Part shown: positions 1 through 6,923 of the stretch, one piece after another
Layout: each line of letters opens with the position of its first letter
How positions within the stretch are numbered: the stretch's first letter is position 1
Origin: Streptomyces corynorhini
GTDB lineage: Bacteria > Actinomycetota > Actinomycetes > Streptomycetales > Streptomycetaceae
Assembly (NCBI RefSeq): GCF_003346515.1
Contig: NZ_QQNA01000049.1
Coordinates: 1 to 33,994 of the forward strand
Direction of reading: 5' to 3'
DNA: 33,994 bases
Translations under genes and position numbers: made by a program
Notes under the pieces: model-generated
What the model saw: only the letters and a program-made list of their open reading frames with translations
Databases searched by the model: none
What the model was told of the DNA's origin: nothing

Positions 1-31
1 GCCATCGCCTCGTACCGTACGAGGCGATGGC
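1..31. repeat. Perfect 15-bp inverted repeat with 1-nt spacer inside the LysR gene
   Basis: Positions 1-15 are the exact reverse complement of 17-31, with a single C at 16. It lies inside the LysR coding frame, and the translation through it looks like normal family sequence. It is therefore more likely a coding palindrome than an assembly fold-back, although its start coincides exactly with the window edge. Confidence 0.8.
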
Positions 32-512
32 GCAGCCCGGAGCGGAGTGCGGGCGCGAGGCCGCCGAAGTAGCCGAAGGAGACGTCGAGGCGCCCGGCGA
101 GCATCTCGGCGGCGGCGCCGGTCAGTCCGCTCTCGAAGCGGGCCATCAGCTCGTGGCCGGGGGCGAGTTCGCGCGCCCGCGCCAGCACCCGGCCGGAGAT
201 CAGCCCCTCGCTGTTGAGGTCGACGAGCAGCGGGGACGTCCCGTTCGCGCACGCCGCCAGCAGTTCGTCCTGCGCCGCCAGCACCCGCCGTACGTAGGGC
301 AGCAGCCGCTCGCCGTCCGCCGTCAGCGTCACCTGGCGGGTGGTCCGTACGAACAGGTCGGTGCCCCAGGCCCGTTCCAGCCGTCTGATGTCGCGGCTGA
401 GCGCCTGCTGCGCGACGTACAGCCGGGCGGCGGCGCGGGTGAAGTGCAACTCCTCGGCGGCGGTGGCGAACGCGCGGAGCAGCCGGGGGTCGACGTCCCG
501 GGGAATGGCCAT
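1..512 (-). CDS. LysR-family transcriptional regulator (partial, C-terminus outside window)
   Basis: Reading from the ATG at 512 towards position 1 gives about 170 residues with no stop. The N-terminus is a LysR winged helix-turn-helix: residues around 9-60 contain LLRAFATAAEELHFTRAAARL, then QQALSRDIRRLE and LFVRTTRQVTLTADG. A linker helix follows, then the start of the effector-binding domain (LDVSFGYFGG, LRHRLVRYEAM). LysR proteins are DNA-binding regulators that usually control a divergent gene and sense a small molecule. The effector cannot be told from this fragment. The last visible residues fit the conserved start of a family segment (roughly EPMAVLLP), so the frame looks intact to the window edge. 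The divergent neighbour is only a weak 85-codon ORF, so the regulated target is unclear. Confidence 0.9.
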   Translation of the reverse strand, partial: MAIPRDVDPRLLRAFATAAEELHFTRAAARLYVAQQALSRDIRRLERAWGTDLFVRTTRQVTLTADGERLLPYVRRVLAAQDELLAACANGTSPLLVDLNSEGLISGRVLARARELAPGHELMARFESGLTGAAAEMLAGRLDVSFGYFGGLAPALRSGLRHRLVRYEAM

Positions 513-594
513 GCGGCATTCAACAACAGAAGTGCGTCAATGGCCACTGACCAGGTGTTGGACGGGGTGCGGGGCGCGGCGCGAGGGTGGACAC

Positions 595-852
595 ATGCCC
601 CTCTCCCCCGCTCCGCGCCGCCCGGCCGACTCCGCCCACCCGCCCCTGCTGACCGTCACCGGTCACACCCTGGTACTGGCCGCCCGCCCGTCCCCAGAGG
701 ACCGGGCGAGCCTGCCGCCGCTCGTCCGGCCCGTACGGCTCGTACGGCCCGTGCGGCTCGTACGGCTCGTCCGGCTCGTACGGCTCGTCCGGTGGGCGCT
801 GTCCCGCCGCATGGGGCGGGACAGCGCCCACGACAAAGGCCCCGCTGCCTGA
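595..852 (+). CDS. Hypothetical 85-aa ORF divergent from LysR, repeat-rich C-terminus
   Basis: An ATG at 595 follows a good purine-rich site (GAGGGTGG, 580s) at suitable spacing. The ORF reads MPLSPAPRRPADSAHPPLLTVTG and then runs into an 18-bp tandem repeat encoding VRLVRPVRLVR-type sequence. It then reads through one hairpin (792-831) and ends inside the loop of the ssrA terminator hairpin (849-852). No family is recognised. The good start site argues for translation. The repeat and the overlap with two terminator-like hairpins argue that the C-terminal half is not selected as protein. It may be the remnant of a gene once controlled by the adjacent LysR regulator. Confidence 0.25.
   Translation: MPLSPAPRRPADSAHPPLLTVTGHTLVLAARPSPEDRASLPPLVRPVRLVRPVRLVRLVRLVRLVRWALSRRMGRDSAHDKGPAA
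725..791. repeat. 18-bp tandem repeat (about 3.7 copies, 9-bp subunits)
   Basis: The unit is approximately CGGCTCGTACGGCTCGTC with GTAC/GTCC/GTGC variants. It lies between the LysR promoter region and the ssrA terminator, inside the weak ORF at 595-852. Confidence 0.75.
792..831. terminator. 17-bp perfect hairpin, possible terminator
   Basis: Positions 792-808 pair perfectly with 815-831 around a 6-nt loop (809-814). There is no T-tract. It sits beside the ssrA terminator, so it may end transcription coming from the left on the + strand and insulate ssrA. Confidence 0.6.
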
Positions 853-865
853 GCAGCGGGGCCTT
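836..865 (-). terminator. Intrinsic terminator of ssrA
   Basis: The 13-bp arms at 836-848 and 853-865 pair perfectly with a 4-nt loop (849-852). On the minus strand the stem is followed by TTTGTCG. It lies 18 nt past the mature 3' end of tmRNA. Perfect symmetry would also let it act on the + strand. Confidence 0.85.
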
Positions 866-883
866 CGCCTCACATGAGAATTG

Positions 884-1267
884 TGGAGATGGCGGGAATC
901 GAACCCGCGTCCAACGGTGCGGAACCAGGGCTTCTCCGAGTGCAGTCCGCTACGATTTTCTCGGCCCCGGAGATCACACGGACAAGTCTCCGACGGGCTC
1001 AGTCACTGTTTGGTTTCCCGCTGCGTCCCGTGACCGGACTCAGCGGTTTAGTTCCCTGATTGATGCCAGGAACCGGGTCGGGAACAGCCCCGGGCTGACA
1101 CTCCGCGGAGTCTTCGCTAGCTGCTAATTAGGCAGCGAGGGCGAAGGCGGAGGAATCGCGCTTGGAAGTGGCGATTATTGTTTGCGACATATGGTTAACG
1201 AGATCATTGCCGCTTCCTCGACTCGCTTCCCCTGCTTCGACATCCGATGTCGAAACCGATCATCCCC
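884..1267 (-). ncRNA. ssrA: Transfer-messenger RNA (tmRNA)
   Basis: tmRNA rescues stalled ribosomes by acting first as tRNA-Ala and then as a short mRNA adding a degradation tag. The 5' end GGGGATG at 1267-1261 pairs with CATCTCC near 885-891 to form the acceptor stem. The 3' end carries a T-arm-like GGTTCGATTCCCGCC. The CCA is not encoded, because ACAA follows the stem. Inside, the tag reading frame GCC ACT TCC AAG ... GCT GCC TAA (about 1174-1130) encodes ATSKRDSSAFALAA and ends in the usual LAA-type degron. The Streptomyces tag I remember is ANTKRDSSQQAFALAA, so this version differs at positions 2-3 and lacks the QQ pair. smpB lies directly upstream on the same strand. Confidence 0.96.
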
Positions 1268-1343
1268 ATGTGTTTTTTTCAAAAGCCCATTCTCATGGGC
1301 CTGTGCCCATTTTCATGAGCGTGTACCCGCTGTGCGCCGGTAC

Positions 1344-1380
1344 GGGTTCCATCCTACGTGACCAACGCACGACCGTGCCA
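1344..1380 (-). promoter_or_regulatory. Candidate ssrA promoter (-10 TAGGAT)
   Basis: On the minus strand a TAGGAT hexamer at 1356-1351 matches the HrdB-type -10 preference of Streptomyces. A TGGCAC about 18 nt upstream is only a weak -35 match. A start near 1344 would leave a leader of about 77 nt to be trimmed to the mature tmRNA 5' end at 1267. Confidence 0.4.
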
Positions 1381-1459
1381 GCCTATTCCCGCCGGACGCG
1401 CGACCGGACGCACGACCGAACCGCGCCGCCGGACCGGGCTCACGTCCTTCGGCGCCCGC

Positions 1460-1939
1460 TCACGCCCGCTGACGCCGCTTGACCGCGGCGACCGCCCGGT
1501 CGGTCTCGCGCCGGTCCTGCTTCTCGCGGAGCGTCTGGCGCTTGTCGTACTCCTTCTTGCCCTTGGCCAGCGCGATCTCGATCTTGGCCCGGCCGTCCTT
1601 GAAGTACAGCGCCAGCGGCACGATCGTATGGCCGGACTCCTGGGACTTCGACTCCAGCTTGTCGATCTCGGCGCGGTGCATGAGCAGCTTCCGCTTGCGC
1701 CGGGCCGTGTGGTTGGTCCACGTCCCCTGGCTGTACTCGGGCACGTGCACGTTGTGCAGCCACGCCTCGTGACCGTCGATCTGGATGAAGCCGTCGGCCA
1801 GCGAGGCCCGCCCCTGGCGCAGGGACTTCACTTCCGTGCCCGTCAGCACGAGCCCGCACTCATAGGTGTCGAGAATGAGGTAGTCGTGCCGCGCCTTCTT
1901 GTTCTGCGCGATCAGTTTGCGCCCTGTTTCCTTAGCCAT
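1460..1939 (-). CDS. smpB: SsrA-binding protein SmpB
   Basis: This 159-residue protein is the essential partner of tmRNA. It binds the tRNA-like domain and places it in the empty A site of a stalled ribosome. The OB-fold hallmarks are visible: [26 protein letters not shown] near the N-terminus, then [15 protein letters not shown], and the basic C-terminal tail [19 protein letters not shown] that enters the mRNA channel. I chose the ATG at 1939 ([19 protein letters not shown]) because family homology starts there; an upstream in-frame extension to 2044 has no family similarity. The gene lies between the S41 protease (34-nt gap) and ssrA, the usual order, so SmpB and tmRNA are made from adjacent loci. 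Confidence 0.97.
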   Translation of the reverse strand: MAKETGRKLIAQNKKARHDYLILDTYECGLVLTGTEVKSLRQGRASLADGFIQIDGHEAWLHNVHVPEYSQGTWTNHTARRKRKLLMHRAEIDKLESKSQESGHTIVPLALYFKDGRAKIEIALAKGKKEYDKRQTLREKQDRRETDRAVAAVKRRQRA

Positions 1940-1973
1940 AGTCCCGCCATTTTCGCACCCCGGCGCAACTCCT

Positions 1974-3332
1974 TTACTCCGGCGCGGTGCCGCTCGCTCC
2001 GCCGCCGAGGCCGCTGAGCACCGTCTTGGCCCGCTCCTGGGCACCGCGGCCCGCCACCAGATCCGGCGTGACGCCCTCGCCGTCCACCCCGTGCCCGGCC
2101 GGGGTGCGGTAATGGCCGACGGTCAGCTCGGCGACGGAGCCGTCCGGCAGCTCGCTGGGCATCTGGACCGAGCCCTTGCCGAAGGTGGGCGAGCCCACGG
2201 TGACGGAGCGGCCGCGGTCCTGGAGGGCGCCCGTGAGCAGCTCGGCGGCGCTCATCGTGCCGCCGTCGACCAGCACCACCACGGGCCGCGCGGTGTCGCC
2301 GCCCTGCTCGGCGTAGAGGGCGCGCTGCTCACCGCGTATGTCGTACGTGGCGACGAGGCCGCCGTCCAGGAAGGCGGAGGCGGCGGTCACGGCCTCGTCG
2401 ACCAGCCCGCCCGCGTTCCCGCGCAGGTCGAGCAGGACCCCGGCGCCGGGCGGGGCGTCCAGGACGGCTTCGCGTACCCGCTCGCCCGAGCCCTTGGTGA
2501 ACGCGTTGACCTTGATCTGCCGCGCGCCGCCCGCGATCGGGTCGACGGTGACGGACTCGGTGCTGAGCCGGGCGCGGCGCAGGGTCCGCGTCCAGTGGTG
2601 GCCGTCCCGCTCCAGGCCGAGCACGACGCGGGTGCCGACGGTGGACGCCTTCCGGCCGACGGTGTCGCGCTCGCCGCCCGTGTCGCCGCTCGCGCCGGTC
2701 GAGCCCGTACCGGTATCCGGCGTGCCGGTACCGGTCGCACCCGTACCCGTCGTACCCGTACCCGTCGTACCCGTACCGGTCGTGCTCGTCCCCGCGCCCG
2801 CCGTCCCCGTACCGCCGCCGGCCTTGTCGCCGCGCAGCAGCGCCATGACCTCGGTGACGGGCCGCTTCGCGACTCCCGTACCGTCGACGCTCCTGACCGT
2901 GTCACCCGGGCCGATACCGGCCGTCGCCGCGGGACCGCCGGGCTGTACGCGGGTGACCTCGATCAGGCCGCCCGCCGTGCGCCGGGCCGAGAGCCCGACC
3001 CCGGTGTACTCGCCGTCGAGTGCCTGCCGGAACTCCTCGTACTCCCGCTTGTCGTACACCGCGCCCCAGCGGTCGCCGCTGCGGCTGACGACCTCCTCGG
3101 CCGCCTCCGTGGCGGACTCGCCGTCGGCCATGGCCTTGGCCGCGGCCCGGGTCATCTCGTCGCGGTCGACCGTCGCGGCCACCGGGCGGGCGGCGGCGCC
3201 GGACGTCTTCTCCTCACCGCGCGGCAGCGAGTTGGTGGCCGCGCCCGCGGCCAGCACGCTCGCGAAAACCAATGCCAGAGCCGCCCCGCGGCCCACGCCG
3301 CGGGGTCCTCGGTACGCCTCGGAGCCCGACAT
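1974..3332 (-). CDS. Secreted PDZ-containing S41 (C-terminal processing) peptidase
   Basis: The 452-residue protein has an N-terminal hydrophobic export/anchor segment (about 17-35). A helical region, a PDZ domain (about 107-172 plus the strand after the insertion) and the S41 catalytic core follow. The catalytic serine is Ser361 in [10 protein letters not shown] and the general-base lysine is Lys386 in FGKGSVQ, the Ser-Lys dyad of CtpA/Prc enzymes that trim proteins outside the membrane. The PDZ domain is interrupted by an unusual Thr/Gly tract (about 174-217, [13 protein letters not shown]) encoded by a 15-bp tandem repeat. The gene follows ftsX and precedes smpB on the same strand, which suggests an envelope or division role. 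The substrate cannot be told from sequence. Confidence 0.93.
   Translation of the reverse strand: MSGSEAYRGPRGVGRGAALALVFASVLAAGAATNSLPRGEEKTSGAAARPVAATVDRDEMTRAAAKAMADGESATEAAEEVVSRSGDRWGAVYDKREYEEFRQALDGEYTGVGLSARRTAGGLIEVTRVQPGGPAATAGIGPGDTVRSVDGTGVAKRPVTEVMALLRGDKAGGGTGTAGAGTSTTGTGTTGTGTTGTGATGTGTPDTGTGSTGASGDTGGERDTVGRKASTVGTRVVLGLERDGHHWTRTLRRARLSTESVTVDPIAGGARQIKVNAFTKGSGERVREAVLDAPPGAGVLLDLRGNAGGLVDEAVTAASAFLDGGLVATYDIRGEQRALYAEQGGDTARPVVVLVDGGTMSAAELLTGALQDRGRSVTVGSPTFGKGSVQMPSELPDGSVAELTVGHYRTPAGHGVDGEGVTPDLVAGRGAQERAKTVLSGLGGGASGTAPE
2740..2784. repeat. 15-bp in-frame tandem repeat inside the S41 protease gene
   Basis: CCCGTACCCGTCGTA occurs at 2740-2754 and 2755-2769, and in a variant form at 2770-2784. 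It encodes the Thr/Gly linker that interrupts the PDZ domain. Being a multiple of 3, copy-number change keeps the frame. Confidence 0.85.
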
Positions 3333-3400
3333 GGCGTCGAGTGTAGGACAACGAACGACGCCTCAAAGGCGCTTGCCGGGGGCGCCGCACGGGGCGCTTG

Positions 3401-4318
3401 TCACACCCTGAGGTACTTGCGCAGCGCTATGAAAGCGGCAATGGCGGGCATCAGCAGACCGATCGCGAGCACCAGCGGAAGCTTGGAGAGCACCGCGTCC
3501 CAGCCGATGAAGTTGACGAGTTCCATCTTCTGGGCGAGGGCGAGCCCGTGATCGATCAGGAAATAGCGGCCGACGAGCAGCATCGCGCACGCGACGGCGC
3601 CACCGATCAGCCCGGCGAACGCGGCCTCCATGATGAACGGCATCTGGATGTAGAAGCTGGAGGCGCCGACCAGCCGCATGATCCCCGTCTCACGGCGGCG
3701 GCTGAACGCCGATACCCGCACGGTGTTGACGATCAGCATCAGCGCGATCACCAGCATCAGCGCCATCACCCCGAGCGCGGCGATTCTCATCCCGCTCATC
3801 AGATCGAAGAGGTTCTGGAGAATGTCCCGCTGGTCCTGGACGGACTGGACCCCGTCCCGACCGGCGAAGGCCGTCGCCACCACCTGGTACTTCTCGGGGT
3901 CCTTGAGCTTGACGCGGAACGACTCCGGCATCTGGTCCGGGGTGATGGTGGCGGCGATGGGGCTGTCGCCGTACCGCTCCTTGTAGTGCTTGAACGCCTC
4001 GTCCGACGTTTCGTAGTGGACGTTCTGGACGATGTCCATCTTCTGCAGATCGCCCTTGATCTGGTCCCGCTGCTGAGCGGTCGCCGCGCCCTTGACGCAC
4101 TTGGGCGTGGTCGCCGCGTCGTTCTTGTTGCAGAGGAAGATGGAGACGTTGACCTTGTCGTACCAGTAGTCCTTCATCACGCTGACCTGCTCGCTCATGA
4201 GCAGGGCGCCGCCGAACAGAGCCAGCGAGAGGGCTACGGAGACGACGACCGCGAAAGTCATCGTGAGGTTCCGGCGAAGACCGACGCCGATCTCCGACAG
4301 GACGAACTGGGCGCGCAT
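3401..4318 (-). CDS. ftsX: Cell division ABC transporter permease FtsX
   Basis: FtsX is the membrane half of FtsEX, which transmits ATP-driven conformational change to extracellular peptidoglycan hydrolases during division and growth. The 305-residue protein has the FtsX layout: a short cytoplasmic N-terminus (MRAQFVLSEIGVGLRRNLTMT), TM1 about 21-41, a large extracytoplasmic domain about 42-172, then TM2 (about 178-200), TM3 (about 225-250) and TM4 (about 278-298). Cys63 and Cys74 in the outer domain could form a disulfide. The SRRRETGIMRLVGAS motif after TM2 is the cytoplasmic coupling segment typical of the family. ftsE lies upstream, separated by a 136-nt spacer containing hexamer repeats. 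Confidence 0.96.
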   Translation of the reverse strand: MRAQFVLSEIGVGLRRNLTMTFAVVVSVALSLALFGGALLMSEQVSVMKDYWYDKVNVSIFLCNKNDAATTPKCVKGAATAQQRDQIKGDLQKMDIVQNVHYETSDEAFKHYKERYGDSPIAATITPDQMPESFRVKLKDPEKYQVVATAFAGRDGVQSVQDQRDILQNLFDLMSGMRIAALGVMALMLVIALMLIVNTVRVSAFSRRRETGIMRLVGASSFYIQMPFIMEAAFAGLIGGAVACAMLLVGRYFLIDHGLALAQKMELVNFIGWDAVLSKLPLVLAIGLLMPAIAAFIALRKYLRV

Positions 4319-4400
4319 GGCGTCCTTTCAGCTTTTGATACTCGGTGCGCAGATGCTGCTGATACCCGGTGCCCGGTGCTCGGTGTTCGCTACCGGGGCC

Positions 4401-4448
4401 GGTGCGAGTGCGGGTACGGGTGCGGGTGCGGGTGCGAGTGCGGGTGGC
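4401..4448. repeat. Hexamer tandem repeat (about 8 copies) between ftsE and ftsX
   Basis: Units of the GGTGCG/AGTGCG/GGTACG type fill most of the 136-nt gap between the ftsE stop (4455) and the ftsX start (4318). ftsE and ftsX are often tightly coupled, so this low-complexity spacer is unusual. No ORF or hairpin terminator is evident in it. Confidence 0.85.
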
Positions 4449-4454
4449 GGGCGC

Positions 4455-5156
4455 TCAGTGCTGGTAGCCGTAGACACCGCGTGCCTGGTCTCGTACCAGC
4501 CGGCCCTTCTCCAGCTCGATGACGCGCTTGCGCATCTGGTCGACGATGTTCTGGTCGTGCGTCGCCATCACGACCGTCGTACCGGTGCGGTTGATACGGT
4601 CCAGCAGCTTCATGATGCCGACGGACGTCTGCGGGTCGAGGTTGCCGGTCGGCTCGTCCGCGATCAGCAGCATCGGGCGGTTGACGAAGGCCCGTGCGAT
4701 CGCCACGCGCTGCTGCTCACCACCGGACAGCTCGCCGGGCATACGGTCCTCCTTGCCGCCGAGGCCGACCAGGTCGAGCACCTGGGGGACGGCCTTGCGG
4801 GTCTCGCCGCGCGGCTTTCCGATGACCTCCTGCGCGAACGCGACGTTCTGCGCGACGGTCTTGTTGGGCAGCAGCCGGAAGTCCTGGAAGACCGTGCCGA
4901 GCTGGCGGCGCATCTGCGGCACCTTCCAGTTCGACAGGCGCGCGAGGTCCTTGCCGAGAACGTGCACCATGCCGTGGCTGGTGCGCTCCTCGCGCAGGAG
5001 CAGTCTCAGGAAGGTCGACTTGCCGGAACCGGACGAGCCGACCAGGAAGACGAACTCCCCCTTCTCGATTTCGAGAGAGACGTCGCGCAGGGCGGGGCGG
5101 TTCTGCTTCGGGTAGGTCTTGGAGACGTTGTCGAATCGAATCACGGGATGCACCAC
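4455..5156 (-). CDS. ftsE: Cell division ATP-binding protein FtsE
   Basis: FtsE is the cytoplasmic ATPase of the FtsEX complex. The ORF has the full ABC signature set: Walker [10 protein letters not shown] (40-48), Q-loop QDFRLLPN, signature [14 protein letters not shown] (143-156), Walker [10 protein letters not shown] (163-171) and switch His in ATHDQ (about 200). The [14 protein letters not shown] stretch is characteristic of FtsE. The listed start is the GTG at 5156 ([10 protein letters not shown]). The GTG at 5144, giving [12 protein letters not shown] as the N-terminus and 229 residues, fits the usual family length better. Neither has a strong Shine-Dalgarno site. ftsX follows downstream. 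Confidence 0.96.
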   Translation of the reverse strand: MVHPVIRFDNVSKTYPKQNRPALRDVSLEIEKGEFVFLVGSSGSGKSTFLRLLLREERTSHGMVHVLGKDLARLSNWKVPQMRRQLGTVFQDFRLLPNKTVAQNVAFAQEVIGKPRGETRKAVPQVLDLVGLGGKEDRMPGELSGGEQQRVAIARAFVNRPMLLIADEPTGNLDPQTSVGIMKLLDRINRTGTTVVMATHDQNIVDQMRKRVIELEKGRLVRDQARGVYGYQH

Positions 5157-5262
5157 GGTCAGCAGGGAGTAGGTGAGCGAGACATTACGCGAACCGGGCC
5201 GACGCGCGCAGTCCGCGTCCGAGGTTGGCCGCCCGTACCCGGCGGTCCGGGTCCGCGCTTGG

Positions 5263-5274
5263 GTGATTTATCAC
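5263..5274. promoter_or_regulatory. 12-bp palindrome GTGATTTATCAC, candidate operator
   Basis: A GTGA/TCAC inverted repeat sits in an AT-rich patch in the 283-nt divergent region between ftsE (-) and the small + gene at 5440. It resembles the published BldD-type pattern AGTGA(n)TCAC, but many regulators use such half-sites. The assignment is inference. Confidence 0.35.
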
Positions 5275-5439
5275 GGATACGCGGGGGCCGCCAGGGGTGG
5301 CGGGCCGGCGGATTCCGGCCGACCGCGCCGAAACGGCCGGGAACTGGCACAGTAGAGGGGGGAACGGTGGTGTTCCCCCGAGCGTTGAGCGGAGAGACAC
5401 GCACTGAGCGGCTCCGCCGCGCGGTGAGGAGGAATGCGC

Positions 5440-5634
5440 ATGACCTACGACCGATTGGTGTGCGCCAACTGCGCGGGGCCGGTCGCCGAGGGCCGTTGCC
5501 GCGTATGCCGCGCCCACCGGGAACGTCTTCAGCAGCAGGGCCCTCTGGGAGGTCTGAGCCCGGTGGCCCTGCTGACGCTGCTGGTACTGCTCGTGGCCGC
5601 GGTGGCGCTGGTGGCGGCTCACCAGCCCGCGTAA
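5440..5634 (+). CDS. Small zinc-ribbon-like membrane protein
   Basis: This is a 64-residue protein. Two Cys pairs (C8-x2-C11 and C20-x2-C23) form a CxxC-x8-CxxC knuckle that probably binds zinc. They are followed by a basic/Gln stretch and a single C-terminal membrane helix (about 42-60, VALLTLLVLLVAAVALVAA). The start at 5440 is chosen because AGGAGG at 5427-5432 is 7 nt upstream; the ATG at 5434 would be only 1 nt away. It probably faces the cytoplasm as a tail-anchored protein. It is divergent from ftsE and converges on the sortase-substrate gene across a strong terminator. Function unknown. Confidence 0.8.
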   Translation: MTYDRLVCANCAGPVAEGRCRVCRAHRERLQQQGPLGGLSPVALLTLLVLLVAAVALVAAHQPA

Positions 5635-5640
5635 CCGGGC

Positions 5641-5682
5641 GAGAAGGGCCCGGCCGCCGAAACCGGCGTCCGGGCCCTTCTC
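5641..5682. terminator. Bidirectional terminator hairpin between convergent genes
   Basis: The 13-bp arms at 5641-5653 and 5670-5682 pair perfectly. The 16-nt loop contains a further GC-rich inner stem. The hairpin begins 6 nt after the stop codon of the + gene (5634) and 68 nt before the end of the minus-strand surface protein gene. Confidence 0.8.
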
Positions 5683-5749
5683 ACTGTCTGTCCGTGGTGC
5701 GGGTGTCCAGCCGTGTGGTGCCGTTACGGCTGTGGCTGCGCTACGGGCC

Positions 5750-6550
5750 TCAGGCGGCCGTGCGGCCACCGGCGACCAGACGCGGCAGCATCCGGAAGCC
5801 GATGCCACCCGCGATCATGGTCGCGGCACCGATCAGCAGGAACGTGGTCTCGGCGGCGCCGGTCTCGGCCAGCTCCTCCTTGACCTCACCCTGCTGCACC
5901 GGCTGCGAGCCGACACTGTCGGTGTCCGTGCCGTTGCCGCCGGTGGTCGAGCCACCGGTGGTGGAGGCGGAGCCGCCGTCGGTCGAGCCGCCGGTGCTGG
6001 AGCTGCCACCGGTGGAGGACGAACCGCCGCTGGTGGAGCTGCCGCTGGTGGAACCGCCGGTGTCTCCGCCGGAGGTGGTGGTGCCGCCGTCGGTGCCACC
6101 GGTCGTGGTCTCGCCGGTGGTGCCGGTCGTGCCACCGGTCGTGGTCTCGCCGGTCGTGCCCTCGGTGCCGCCGGTCGTGGTCTCGCCGGTGGTCCCCTCC
6201 GTGCCGCCGTCGGTGCCACCGGTCGTGGTCTCGCCGGTCGTGCCCTCGGTGCCGCCGGTCGTGGTCTCGCCGGTGGCCCCCTCCGTGCCGCCGTCGGTGC
6301 CACCCTCGGTGTTGCCGCCCTCGCTCGCACCGGCGTCGGCGCCGCCGTCGACGCCGCCCGGGTCGCCGCCGCCGTCCGTGGTGCCGCCATCGTCATCGCC
6401 GATGCCGAGACCGACATCCGCGACACCGGTCTTGACAGACACGCCGATACCAGCGGCCTGAGCGGCGCCCGCGATGGTCAGCGAGGCACCGGCGGCGATC
6501 ACCGCTCCGGCCGCCACACGGGCCACGCGCATACGCGTCTTCTTGGTCAT
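5750..6550 (-). CDS. Sortase-anchored surface protein with T/G/E-rich repeat stalk
   Basis: The 266-residue protein has a typical wall-anchored layout. The signal peptide (about 1-33) is basic MTKKTRMRVARV, then a hydrophobic stretch, then AGAAQAAG. A short unique region (about 34-56, IGVSVKTGVADVGLGIG) follows. Residues about 57-215 are a long Gly/Thr/Ser/Glu/Asp linker with repeats of TGETTTGGTEGT type. The sorting motif LAETG is at 227-231, then a membrane helix (about 235-252) and a basic tail. LAXTG is the motif associated with class E sortases of high-GC actinobacteria. The protein is therefore probably displayed on the cell wall. There is almost no globular domain, so it may be a stalk or spacer. 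No sortase gene is in the window. Confidence 0.88.
   Translation of the reverse strand: MTKKTRMRVARVAAGAVIAAGASLTIAGAAQAAGIGVSVKTGVADVGLGIGDDDGGTTDGGGDPGGVDGGADAGASEGGNTEGGTDGGTEGATGETTTGGTEGTTGETTTGGTDGGTEGTTGETTTGGTEGTTGETTTGGTTGTTGETTTGGTDGGTTTSGGDTGGSTSGSSTSGGSSSTGGSSSTGGSTDGGSASTTGGSTTGGNGTDTDSVGSQPVQQGEVKEELAETGAAETTFLLIGAATMIAGGIGFRMLPRLVAGGRTAA
6090..6300. repeat. In-frame tandem repeats encoding the TGETTTGGTEGT stalk
   Basis: Blocks of GGTCGTGGTCTCGCCGGT-like sequence recur five times, interleaved with GTGCCGCCGTCGGTGCCACC-like blocks. They produce the near-identical 12-residue units of the surface protein. Confidence 0.85.
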
Positions 6551-6569
6551 CTGGTTGCTACCCCCAGTA

Positions 6570-6623
6570 GGTCATTCGTCAGTGGTGCAGCGTCCGGGCC
6601 CGTGGCCACTGGAGGTCATTCGT
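6570..6623. repeat. Direct repeat GGTCATTCGT upstream of the surface protein gene
   Basis: GGTCATTCGT occurs at 6570-6579 and 6614-6623, 44 bp start to start, in the region upstream of the minus-strand surface-protein start (6550). A CAGTGG/CCACTG inverted pair lies between the copies. The arrangement suggests a regulator or promoter site, but this is inference. Confidence 0.4.
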
Positions 6624-6774
6624 GCGTCGCCCCCGTTCACACGGGCCCCGGAAATACGCATGCCAAACGTCAGAGTTCCCGGTTTTCAAATGAGCGTCAA
6701 GGTCGTTGCGTGCGCGATGACCGGACATCACGCCACTTGTCCGACGTGCGGGGATGCAACTGTGACATAAAAAC

Positions 6775-6801
6775 GAACTGCCGCCCTCAGGGCGGCAGTT
6801 C
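6775..6801 (-). terminator. Intrinsic terminator downstream of prfB
   Basis: A perfect 12-bp stem (6775-6786 with 6790-6801) with a 3-nt loop is followed on the minus strand by GTTTTTATG, a classic T-tract. It ends the transcript that includes prfB. The remaining space from 6551 to 6774 shows no gene. Confidence 0.92.
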
Positions 6802-6830
6802 CCAGCTGTACATGTCGATAAATCGCGAGT

Positions 6831-6890
6831 TTCGGCGCGTTCTCGGACCTCCGCGCGCGTTCTCGGACCTCCGCGCGCGTTCTCGCCGTG
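6831..6890. repeat. 20-bp tandem repeat, 3 copies, between prfB and its terminator
   Basis: Copies at 6831-6850, 6851-6870 and 6871-6890 share the core GCGCGTTCTCGGACCT; the last copy is degenerate at its end. It lies in the 3' untranslated part of the prfB transcript. Next to the prfB stop there is also a short doublet, CCTGACAGGG x2 (about 6903-6922). Confidence 0.85.
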
Positions 6891-6923
6891 TCGAAGACAG
6901 TGCCTGACAGGGCCTGACAGGGC

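Noticed and set aside
874..1059. Small ORF on the + strand within ssrA
   Set aside because: It lies entirely within the tmRNA gene on the opposite strand; the sequence is constrained by RNA structure.
6831..6890. CRISPR-like array
   Set aside because: The three copies are head to tail without unique spacers, and there are no cas genes. The same holds for the other arrays in the window.
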